A stretch of 5,108 nucleotides of DNA from assembly GCA_900769835.1 (NCBI GenBank), contig CAAGIE010000039.1, positions 1 through 5,108 on the forward strand. The letters run 5' to 3'. This document shows positions 1 through 4,258 of the stretch, one piece after another (within the stretch, counting starts at the first letter, position 1; each line of letters starts with the position of its first letter). The translations under genes were made by a program, and so were the position numbers. Source of the DNA: an uncultured Oscillospiraceae bacterium. GTDB taxonomy: Bacteria > Bacillota > Clostridia > Oscillospirales > Oscillospiraceae. The notes beneath the pieces are model-generated. The model saw nothing but the letters and a program-made list of their open reading frames with translations. It made no database searches and was not told where the DNA came from.

Positions 1-265
1 CGGGGGTGTCCAGAATGTTGATGCAGTAGCCGCCATACTGGAACTGCATCACGGAAGAGGTAACGGAAATACCACGCTGCTTTTCGATCTCCATCCAGTC
101 GGAAGTGGCGGCGCGGGAATTCTTCTTACCCTTAACAACACCTGCCTGGGCGATGGCGCCGCCGTACAGCAGGAATTTTTCAGTCAATGTGGTTTTACCG
201 GCGTCGGGGTGAGAGATGATGGCAAATGTCCGACGGCGGGAAATTTCTTCTCTTAAATTAGACAT
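1..265 (-). CDS. prfC: Peptide chain release factor 3, N-terminal part (window edge)
   Basis: Encodes the first 88 residues of RF3, the cytoplasmic translational GTPase that removes RF1/RF2 from the ribosome after peptide release. My translation starts MSNLREEISRRRTFAIISHP. The G1 P-loop is seen as HPDAGKTT at residues 19-26. The RF3-typical stretch SDWMEIEKQRGISV follows and includes the G2 region. The fragment ends at NILDTP, the start of the G3 DTPG motif. The SDWMExEKQRGIS block and the VMQF that follows separate RF3 from EF-G, LepA and TypA. The ATG at 265 is supported by GGAGG at 273-277. The rest of the gene lies left of the window. A promoter and a possible short leader ORF lie upstream. 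Family identity is clear; only the truncated extent is unseen. Confidence 0.96.
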   Translation of the reverse strand, partial: MSNLREEISRRRTFAIISHPDAGKTTLTEKFLLYGGAIAQAGVVKGKKNSRAATSDWMEIEKQRGISVTSSVMQFQYGGYCINILDTP

Positions 266-313
266 CTAAGTTTCCTCCATAATAAATTTCTATATTGATT
301 ATGACAGAAAACG

Positions 314-337
314 CTACGGAAATCTGTGAAAAAGCAT
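314..337 (-). CDS. Possible 7-residue leader peptide upstream of prfC
   Basis: On the minus strand, ATG at 337 is preceded by a GGAGG Shine-Dalgarno (344-348) with 6-nt spacing, as good as those of the real genes here. It opens a frame reading MLFHRFP and then a TAG stop at 314-316. It lies wholly inside the predicted prfC leader (transcription start near 362, prfC start at 265). That a well-spaced ribosome binding site and ATG occur in an otherwise non-coding leader is seen directly. That it is translated or regulates RF3 synthesis is inference. It could be chance. Confidence 0.35.
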   Translation of the reverse strand: MLFHRFP

Positions 338-348
338 AAAGTGCCTCC

Positions 349-372
349 AAATAAATCAAATCCGATTTATTT
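349..372. repeat. AT-rich inverted repeat at the prfC transcription start
   Basis: AAATAAATC (349-357) and GATTTATTT (364-372) form a perfect 9-bp inverted repeat around a 6-nt centre. It overlaps the predicted -10 element and start site of the prfC promoter. As RNA only the part downstream of the start would be transcribed, so it fits a DNA operator better than a leader hairpin. AT-rich composition raises the chance that it is coincidental. Confidence 0.4.
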
Positions 373-393
373 TATCATAATTTAACCGGATTT
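358..393. repeat. Spaced 7-bp inverted repeat flanking the prfC -10 region
   Basis: AAATCCG (358-364) and CGGATTT (387-393) are exact reverse complements whose centres lie 29 bp apart, close to three helical turns. They bracket the spacer and -10 of the prfC promoter, and one arm touches the -35. A spaced operator is possible. No known regulator motif is recognised. Confidence 0.35.
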
Positions 394-397
394 ACAA
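369..397 (-). promoter_or_regulatory. Predicted sigma-A promoter for prfC
   Basis: Minus strand: -35 TTGTAA (392-397, 4 of 6 matches to consensus), 17-bp spacer, -10 TAAAAT (369-374) preceded by TGA, giving an extended -10. The predicted start is near 362, leaving a leader of about 97 nt before the prfC ATG. Confidence 0.6.
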
Positions 398-404
398 GAG
401 AAAA

Positions 405-911
405 TCAGGAAAACAGACGAGCGCCCAACTGCTTTTTCCGCAGAGTGTAGTAAAGAGCAGAGCCCAGCACCAGCAGCACGGCAACCTCGCCGATGGCAAC
501 ATAAGCGGCATTGAGCCAGAAGCCGCCGCCGATGTGGAAGGATAACTCCCAGCCCACCATCAGACCGTTGAAGACGGCAGGCATCAAAAGCGCCAAAAGG
601 GGATACCCCTTAATGGTCAGGCGGCGGGTCAACCACATAGCGCCGCAGGCAAAGGCCGTGGCGGCAGGGCCAACCACCACATCCAGAGGAAGTGCCGCGG
701 CGTTGCTGAGGTTGAACACCAGGCAACCCACAGTGAGGCCCCAGATCGCGCAGGGGGAGAACAGAGCCAGAATGCAAAGCGCCTCCGATACCCGAAACTG
801 AATGGCCATAGAGGTAGAGCCGGGGAGCAGGAAATTTTGCAGATAAGTCAGGGCAATATACAGTGCGCCGATCAGCGCGCCGCGAGTCAGATTCTTTACG
901 TTTTTTCGCAT
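405..911 (-). CDS. queT: QueT-family queuosine precursor transporter (ECF S-component)
   Basis: A 168-residue, very hydrophobic membrane protein, the usual size for QueT, the substrate-binding S-component of an energy-coupling factor transporter for preQ1 or a related queuosine precursor. Family signatures seen are IQFRVSEAL at residues 37-45 and GCLVFNL at 62-68, followed by several further membrane segments. It ends in a basic tail (LRKKQLGARLFS). It needs a shared EcfA/A'/T module, which is not in this window. I chose the ATG at 911 because AAGGTG at 918-923 lies 6 nt upstream. An upstream in-frame ATG at 956 would translate through the terminator hairpin and has no ribosome binding site. 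The preQ1-I aptamer upstream independently supports the substrate class. The gene is monocistronic or reads weakly into prfC, as I see no hairpin after its stop. Confidence 0.94.
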   Translation of the reverse strand: MRKNVKNLTRGALIGALYIALTYLQNFLLPGSTSMAIQFRVSEALCILALFSPCAIWGLTVGCLVFNLSNAAALPLDVVVGPAATAFACGAMWLTRRLTIKGYPLLALLMPAVFNGLMVGWELSFHIGGGFWLNAAYVAIGEVAVLLVLGSALYYTLRKKQLGARLFS

Positions 912-917
912 ATTTAT

Positions 918-923
918 CACCTT
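918..923 (-). promoter_or_regulatory. Ribosome binding site of queT
   Basis: AAGGTG on the minus strand, 6 nt before the ATG at 911. It decides the queT start against the upstream in-frame ATG at 956. Confidence 0.8.
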
Positions 924-928
924 AAAAC

Positions 929-952
929 AAAAAATGGGCACACTCGTGCCCA
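929..952 (-). terminator. Second intrinsic terminator in the queT leader
   Basis: Minus strand: TGGGCAC, loop GAGT, GTGCCCA form a 7-bp stem (935-952) followed by six T (929-934). It is a complete intrinsic terminator shape only six bases before the queT Shine-Dalgarno and just downstream of the first leader terminator. Read on the plus strand it lacks a T tract, so it belongs to the minus-strand transcript. Confidence 0.75.
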
Positions 953-954
953 AC

Positions 955-979
955 AAAAAAAGAGCGCACTGCGCCCCTT
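955..979 (-). terminator. First intrinsic terminator of the preQ1 riboswitch
   Basis: Minus strand: AAGGGGCGC, loop AGT, GCGCTCTTT form a 9-bp stem (959-979, with two G-U pairs), continuing into a run of seven T (955-961). It begins four nucleotides after the aptamer, the position expected for the expression platform of a transcriptional preQ1-I switch. An alternative pairing of TTAAA (994-998) with TTTAA (978-982), overlapping the base of this stem, could act as antiterminator. That pairing is inferred. Confidence 0.75.
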
Positions 980-983
980 AAAG

Positions 984-1022
984 CCTAGTTTTGTTTAACG
1001 ACAGGAGGGTCACGAACTGTCC
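984..1022 (-). promoter_or_regulatory. preQ1-I riboswitch aptamer controlling queT
   Basis: Minus strand: P1 arm GACAG (1017-1021), loop TTCGTGACCCTC, P1 partner CTGTC (1000-1004), then GTTAAACAAAACTAGG ending at 984. The small stem, the C-rich end of the loop and the A-rich TTAAACAAAAC tail ending in AGG match the compact H-type pseudoknot of class I preQ1 switches. The tail closely resembles the TTAACAAAACAAGG tail of the well-studied Thermoanaerobacter tengcongensis aptamer. The loop CC/CCT can pair with the terminal AGG to form P2. It sits between the promoter and a queuosine-precursor transporter gene, so rising preQ1 is expected to shut off queT by termination. Confidence 0.92.
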
Positions 1023-1037
1023 GATATTCACGGCAAG

Positions 1038-1066
1038 AGTATATACTAAAAGGCGGGAACTGTCAA
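1038..1066 (-). promoter_or_regulatory. Sigma-A promoter of queT
   Basis: Minus strand: -35 TTGACA (1061-1066, perfect), 17-bp spacer, -10 TATACT (1038-1043, one mismatch). The predicted start is near 1031, about nine bases before the preQ1 aptamer. Such a strong promoter suggests that regulation is done by the riboswitch downstream. Confidence 0.9.
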
Positions 1067-1085
1067 GTCCTGCGGTGAAATGGGA

Positions 1086-1114
1086 TTGACGGAGAGTGGG
1101 AAGAAGGCTATAAT
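1086..1114 (+). promoter_or_regulatory. Sigma-A promoter of the lipid kinase/Nudix operon
   Basis: Plus strand: -35 TTGACG (1086-1091, five of six), 17-bp spacer, -10 TATAAT (1109-1114, perfect). The predicted start is near 1121. Its -35 lies 19 bp from the -35 of the divergent queT promoter. Confidence 0.88.
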
Positions 1115-1147
1115 AAAAGTAGATTTTTCCAAAAGCAGGTGAGTCTG

Positions 1148-2029
1148 ATGAAGAAAATGCTGATGATTGTCAATCCCGTGGCAGGCAAAAAGAAAGTGCT
1201 TCGCTATGTGGCGGAGATCGTCAATCTCTTTAACCGCGCGGGCTATGTGGTGTTGGTGCATATCACCGAGCGCGCCGGCGACGGCAAAGCCCAGCTTTTG
1301 CGCCACGCAAAGGAGCTGGATCTGGTGGTCTGTTGCGGCGGTGACGGCACATTCAACGAAGTGGTGTCCGGCATTCTGGACTGCGGCGAGGATATCCCCG
1401 TGGGCTATATCCCGGCGGGCAGTACCAACGACTTTGCCAATACCCTGGGGCTTTCTACCAATCCCATCAAGGCTGCGGAGCGGATCCTTCAGGGCGCACC
1501 CACCCCGGTGGATGTAGGCACTTTGGGGAATGCGCGGTTTACCTATATCGCATCCTTCGGCGCATTTACCCGCGCCAGTTATAATACCCCCCAGAATGCC
1601 AAAAACACTCTGGGCCATACCGCCTATCTTCTGGAGGGCCTGACAGAATTGTCCCAGATCCGCAAGATTCGTGTAAAGGCAGAGTTGGACGAGGAAACGG
1701 TGGAGGGCGAGTATATTTTCGGCGCAGTTTGCAATTCCACCAGCGTGGCAGGTGTGCTGAAACTGGATCCCAGGCGGGTGGATCTGCAGGATGGCCGTTT
1801 CGAGGTGCTGTTGATCCGCGCCCCGAAAGATCTGGCAGAACTCAGCGGATGTATCCACGCTTTGTCTGCCCAAACCTATGACAGTCCTATGATCACATTC
1901 CGCAGCAGTCGGAATGTCACCATCACCACCCCTGAGAAAATGACCTGGTCGCTGGATGGCGAGGGCGTCGAGGGGGATAAGACCGTACAGATCCGCAATC
2001 TCCGGCAGGCGATCCGGATCGTGATGTAG
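1148..2029 (+). CDS. Diacylglycerol/lipid kinase family protein (YegS/BmrU/DgkB type)
   Basis: A 293-residue soluble lipid kinase of the DAGK catalytic family, normal length for YegS/BmrU/DgkB proteins. Motifs seen: VNPVAGKKK at residues 8-16, the nucleotide-binding and catalytic loop GGDGTFNEV at 64-72, GSTNDFA at 91-97, and DGEG at 270-273 near the C-terminus, typical of the second domain. Family members phosphorylate diacylglycerol or a similar lipid with ATP at the membrane face; the actual substrate cannot be read from sequence. I chose ATG at 1148 because AGGTG at 1137-1141 sits 6 nt upstream. A GTG at 1139 falls inside that site. The stop overlaps the Shine-Dalgarno of the Nudix gene, so the two are probably co-transcribed from the promoter at 1086-1114. 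Confidence 0.92.
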   Translation: MKKMLMIVNPVAGKKKVLRYVAEIVNLFNRAGYVVLVHITERAGDGKAQLLRHAKELDLVVCCGGDGTFNEVVSGILDCGEDIPVGYIPAGSTNDFANTLGLSTNPIKAAERILQGAPTPVDVGTLGNARFTYIASFGAFTRASYNTPQNAKNTLGHTAYLLEGLTELSQIRKIRVKAELDEETVEGEYIFGAVCNSTSVAGVLKLDPRRVDLQDGRFEVLLIRAPKDLAELSGCIHALSAQTYDSPMITFRSSRNVTITTPEKMTWSLDGEGVEGDKTVQIRNLRQAIRIVM

Positions 2030-2037
2030 GAGTAGAA

Positions 2038-2508
2038 ATGAAAAACACAACGCTGTGCTATATTACCCGGGGCGAGGATGTACTGATGCTCCATCGGGTG
2101 AAAAAGGAAAACGACATCAATAAAGATAAGTGGATCGGCATCGGCGGTAAATTCGAGGGGGAGGAAACTCCTGACGAATGCTTGCTCCGCGAGGCTTATG
2201 AGGAAACCGGCCTGACCCTGACAAATTGGAAATGCCGCGGTGTAGTCACCTTCCTGACGGAGAACCCCAGTGACGGCGAGTTTATGTACCTGTTCACCGC
2301 CGATGGCTTTCAAGGAGAATTGAAGACCTGCGACGAGGGTGACCTGCAGTGGGTGCCGAAAAGTTTTTTGCACACCCTGCCCCAATGGGAGGGTGACAAG
2401 ATCTTCCTGGATCTGATCTTCCAGGACACCCCGTTTTTCCTGCTGAAGCTCCGCTATTGTAAGGATCATCTGGAAGAAGCCGTGCTTAACGGTGTCAAAA
2501 TCAAATAA
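2038..2508 (+). CDS. Nudix hydrolase, 8-oxo-dGTP diphosphatase-like
   Basis: A 156-residue Nudix protein. The full Nudix box (G, five residues, E, seven residues, REAYEETGL) occupies residues 37-59, with the metal-binding REAYEE helix intact. The N-terminal LMLHRVKKENDINKDKWIGIGGKFE resembles MutT/YvcI-type 8-oxo-dGTP diphosphatases, which hydrolyse oxidised nucleoside triphosphates, but Nudix specificity is hard to assign from sequence and another nucleotide substrate is possible. The Shine-Dalgarno TAGGAG (2027-2032) overlaps the stop of the lipid kinase gene 8 bp upstream, indicating an operon. The gene ends two bases before a strong hairpin terminator. Confidence 0.9.
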   Translation: MKNTTLCYITRGEDVLMLHRVKKENDINKDKWIGIGGKFEGEETPDECLLREAYEETGLTLTNWKCRGVVTFLTENPSDGEFMYLFTADGFQGELKTCDEGDLQWVPKSFLHTLPQWEGDKIFLDLIFQDTPFFLLKLRYCKDHLEEAVLNGVKIK

Positions 2509-2510
2509 AG

Positions 2511-2541
2511 AAAGCCTCCAATTGGGAAATTGGAGGCTTTT
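2511..2541. terminator. Bidirectional terminator between Nudix gene and spoIIP
   Basis: AAAGCCTCCAATT (2511-2523) and AATTGGAGGCTTT (2528-2540) form a perfect 13-bp stem with a 4-nt loop. T-rich tails follow in both directions: TTTT on the plus strand, and CTTTATTT after the stem on the minus strand. The spoIIP stop codon (2540-2542) touches its base. It serves both convergent genes. Confidence 0.92.
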
Positions 2542-3529
2542 ATGCGTAAACACACCCGTGGGAAAGGGCAATGATGGCCCGGGCCAATAATTCTGCCGCC
2601 ACCAGGGCCTCCTGACGGGTGTTTCCGGCGGCGCCCATTTCGATAAGCAGAGCGCCGGAGCAGGTGTCCTGATTATACCGCTGGGAACGGAGATTGATGG
2701 GTTTGCAAACCCCAGAAGCCTGTCGCTCCAGCAGTGCCTGAAGTTTTGCCGCCAGCGCCAGATTCTCTTTCCAGTCCGGATGGGGAAACCCTCCGGCATC
2801 GGAGCCCATCACCATCATCATCTGGGCGCTTTCACCCAGTGGCGTGGATACGGTGGAGCCTACCTGATTGCCGTTGCTGTCCTCGATGGCATCCCGATGG
2901 AGATCGATCACCATTTGAATACTTGGGTTTTCCGCCAGATGCCGATCGATGGTGGCCCGGGAATTGTTGTAGGAATTGTCGTAGGAGGGATTGTCGTGGA
3001 GGGTGGTGTCGTGGATCACGCGGATGCCGTAGGCCTCCAGAATTGCGGCTAAATGCGCGCCGATGGAAACCATGTTGTAGTTGCGATCCAGCGTCCGATA
3101 ACTGGAGGACTCGGTGTAATGTTCGGTGTTTTTGTAACTTTCCGTGGCGTGGGTGTGCAGGATCAGCACGGTTGGTGCATCTCCGGTCAGCTCCCATTGC
3201 AGTGGCATTTGCAGCAGTGCTTCCCGATCCACACTGCGGCCACTGCTGTTGCGAAAGGAAATGCCGGCAATATCCTCACGGGAGAACACAACGGTGGAAA
3301 AACTATGCTGGGTGGGTTCTGTGGGTGAACTTTGCGCCGTGCCGTGTTGGGGGCGGGTGGTGGCGGAGGGGATCCTTCCGGTGCCGATAGACAGTAGGAC
3401 AGATGCCATTTTCGGGCCGGATAATGTGGCGGCGATCTTCTCTCCGGGGATGTTTCCCAAGAGCCGTAGCAGGATCGCCCCGATCACCACAAAGATGCAG
3501 GTGCGCATCACTCGTTTGTGAAGCTCCAT
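2540..3529 (-). CDS. spoIIP: Stage II sporulation protein P, peptidoglycan hydrolase
   Basis: A 329-residue SpoIIP, the amidase/endopeptidase that degrades septal peptidoglycan with SpoIID and SpoIIM during forespore engulfment. One N-terminal membrane segment spans about residues 10-25 (TCIFVVIGAILLRLLG). A Ser/Thr/Pro-rich linker follows at about 52-79, then the hydrolase domain outside the membrane. Motifs seen: ILHTHATESY (123-132), VIHDTTLHDNPSYDNSY (171-187), VIDLHRDA (207-214) and LLIEMGAAGNT near the C-terminus. The His and Glu residues are those expected for zinc-dependent amidases. The ATG at 3529 follows a perfect AAGGAGGT (3533-3540). A longer upstream in-frame start lacks this support and would enter the hairpin at 3559-3586. 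In Bacillus spoIIP follows gpr; here it follows tadA instead. No sigma-E promoter is evident. Confidence 0.95.
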   Translation of the reverse strand: MELHKRVMRTCIFVVIGAILLRLLGNIPGEKIAATLSGPKMASVLLSIGTGRIPSATTRPQHGTAQSSPTEPTQHSFSTVVFSREDIAGISFRNSSGRSVDREALLQMPLQWELTGDAPTVLILHTHATESYKNTEHYTESSSYRTLDRNYNMVSIGAHLAAILEAYGIRVIHDTTLHDNPSYDNSYNNSRATIDRHLAENPSIQMVIDLHRDAIEDSNGNQVGSTVSTPLGESAQMMMVMGSDAGGFPHPDWKENLALAAKLQALLERQASGVCKPINLRSQRYNQDTCSGALLIEMGAAGNTRQEALVAAELLARAIIALSHGCVYA

Positions 3530-3532
3530 TTT

Positions 3533-3540
3533 ACCTCCTT
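3533..3540 (-). promoter_or_regulatory. Ribosome binding site of spoIIP
   Basis: AAGGAGGT on the minus strand, 3 nt before the ATG at 3529. It is an 8-base full complement to the 16S tail and fixes the spoIIP start. Confidence 0.88.
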
Positions 3541-3547
3541 GTGCCAT

Positions 3548-3586
3548 AAGAAAATAATATGTGCGGTGCATTTTTGCACCGCACAT
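3548..3586 (-). terminator. Hairpin between tadA and spoIIP, probable tadA terminator
   Basis: ATGTGCGGTGCA (3559-3570) and TGCACCGCACAT (3575-3586) form a perfect 12-bp stem with a 4-base loop. Downstream on the minus strand comes ATTATTTTCTT, T-rich but interrupted, so termination may be partial. It starts 7 bp after the tadA stop and its tail ends about 8 bases before the spoIIP ribosome binding site. It could instead shape the spoIIP leader. Confidence 0.75.
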
Positions 3587-3592
3587 TCTCTG

Positions 3593-4087
3593 TCAGTTAT
3601 TCTCTTTTTTCTTCCATTTCGGGCGGGTCTTCAATTCCTGCCGCAAGGACTGGAAAAAGTCGGTGAGCAGCATTTGCGCCTCTTCCTCACATACGCCCCG
3701 GGTAACGGTGGGATGGTGGTTGAAATTCATAGAAAACAGATCGCACACGGAGCCGCAGGCACCGCATTTTTCATCTTTTGCGCCAAAGACCACACGGGGG
3801 ATGCGGGCATTGATGATCGCGCCTGCGCACATGGGGCAAGGCTCCAGTGTCACATATAAGGTGCATTCCCAAAGCCGCCAGCCGCCTAAATTCCGGCAGG
3901 CATCTTCGATGGCCCGGATCTCGGCATGTCCCAAAGCAGTCTTGCCGGTCTCCCGACAGTTCTTGCCTCGACCGACGATCTGACCGTCCCGCACAATGAC
4001 ACAGCCCACCGGCACTTCACCTATGGCCGCGGCCTGCTTTGCCAGTTCCAATGCTTCCTGCATAAAGATCTGATCATCCAATTCCAT
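3593..4087 (-). CDS. tadA: tRNA-specific adenosine-34 deaminase
   Basis: A 164-residue TadA, the zinc enzyme that deaminates adenosine 34 to inosine in tRNA-Arg(ACG), letting it read several codons. Zinc and catalytic motifs are intact: HAEIRAI at residues 54-60 (H54 ligand, E56 proton shuttle) and EPCPMCAGA at 82-90 (C84 and C87 ligands). GEVPVGCVIV (23-32) and GGWRL (68-72) are further family marks. The C-terminus is rich in Lys (PKWKKKENN). I chose the ATG at 4087 because it aligns with the start of Bacillus TadA and lies just after AAAGGAGG (4090-4097). A GTG five codons upstream at 4102 lies before the predicted transcription start. It has its own promoter, divergent from queH, and a hairpin terminator after its stop. 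Confidence 0.96.
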   Translation of the reverse strand: MELDDQIFMQEALELAKQAAAIGEVPVGCVIVRDGQIVGRGKNCRETGKTALGHAEIRAIEDACRNLGGWRLWECTLYVTLEPCPMCAGAIINARIPRVVFGAKDEKCGACGSVCDLFSMNFNHHPTVTRGVCEEEAQMLLTDFFQSLRQELKTRPKWKKKENN

Positions 4088-4089
4088 CG

Positions 4090-4097
4090 CCTCCTTT
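4090..4097 (-). promoter_or_regulatory. Ribosome binding site of tadA at the extreme mRNA 5' end
   Basis: AAAGGAGG on the minus strand, only 2 nt before the ATG at 4087 and beginning at the predicted transcription start. The spacing is unusually tight, but no better-placed in-frame start exists nearby. Confidence 0.65.
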
Positions 4098-4102
4098 CCC
4101 AC

Positions 4103-4131
4103 ATCATACTAAAGATCTGAAAAAAGGTCAA
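4103..4131 (-). promoter_or_regulatory. Sigma-A promoter of tadA
   Basis: Minus strand: -35 TTGACC (4126-4131, five of six), 17-bp spacer, -10 TATGAT (4103-4108, five of six). The predicted start near 4096-4097 gives a leader of only about 10 nt. Confidence 0.85.
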
Positions 4132-4173
4132 GCGGTGTAAGGTGAGTATACCGCAAAAGCGGTGTGAAAACCG
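4132..4173. repeat. Alternating GCGGT/ACCGC arms between the tadA and queH promoters
   Basis: Arms alternate in orientation: GCGGTGTA (4132-4139), TATACCGC (4147-4154), GCGGT (4159-4163), ACCG (4170-4173). Adjacent pairs can form competing hairpins: an 8-bp stem with one G-U pair at 4132-4154, or ACCGC-AAAA-GCGGT at 4150-4163. The block abuts the tadA -35. No T tract follows, so it is not an obvious terminator. An operator cluster is one reading; the function is unknown. Confidence 0.45.
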
Positions 4174-4204
4174 TAGAAACATTGGGCGAACAAAAACTTT
4201 CTCG

Positions 4205-4233
4205 TTGCGCTCAGGCTTTGCAAATGCTATAAT
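4205..4233 (+). promoter_or_regulatory. Extended -10 promoter of queH
   Basis: Plus strand: -10 TATAAT (4228-4233, perfect) preceded by TGC, an extended -10. A weak -35 TTGCGC (4205-4210, three of six) lies 17 bp upstream. The predicted start near 4240 gives a short leader of about 19 nt and no riboswitch. Confidence 0.75.
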
Positions 4234-4258
4234 GAATAAAAACCACGAGGAGAGTCCT

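Noticed and set aside
266..280. Four-codon frame (MEET, TAG) ending directly before the prfC ATG
   Set aside because: It has no upstream Shine-Dalgarno, and the prfC ribosome binding site lies inside it. Probably a by-product of the GGAGG site, so not listed as a gene.
912..956. N-terminal extension of queT from the ATG at 956
   Set aside because: The extension encodes the second terminator hairpin and has no ribosome binding site. The ATG at 911 has AAGGTG at proper spacing and gives the usual family length.
929..979. Plus-strand terminators from the two leader hairpins of queT
   Set aside because: On the plus strand neither hairpin is followed by a T tract, and no plus-strand gene ends there. 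The T runs are on the minus strand.
1046..2050. Long minus-strand open frame (334 codons) opposite the lipid kinase gene
   Set aside because: The opposite strand encodes a protein with intact kinase motifs, promoter and ribosome binding site. The antisense frame has no recognisable domain and arises from codon bias.
1876..2799. Minus-strand open frame of 307 codons spanning the Nudix gene and the end of spoIIP
   Set aside because: It crosses the bidirectional terminator, overlaps two well-supported genes, and shows no known motif.
2734..3390. Plus-strand open frame of 218 codons opposite spoIIP
   Set aside because: Its Cys/Arg/Trp-rich composition is that of an antisense shadow; spoIIP on the other strand has all family motifs.
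3548..3575. Sigma-E promoter for spoIIP using CATATTAT as -10
   Set aside because: The -10-like match is partial, and no fitting -35 lies at the right distance because that position falls inside the hairpin stem. Kept only as a question in the findings.
4142..4258. N-terminal extension of queH
   Set aside because: It contains the TGCTATAAT promoter and non-conserved sequence. ATG 4259 has GAGGAG and begins directly at the conserved MKTLLHVCCAPC.
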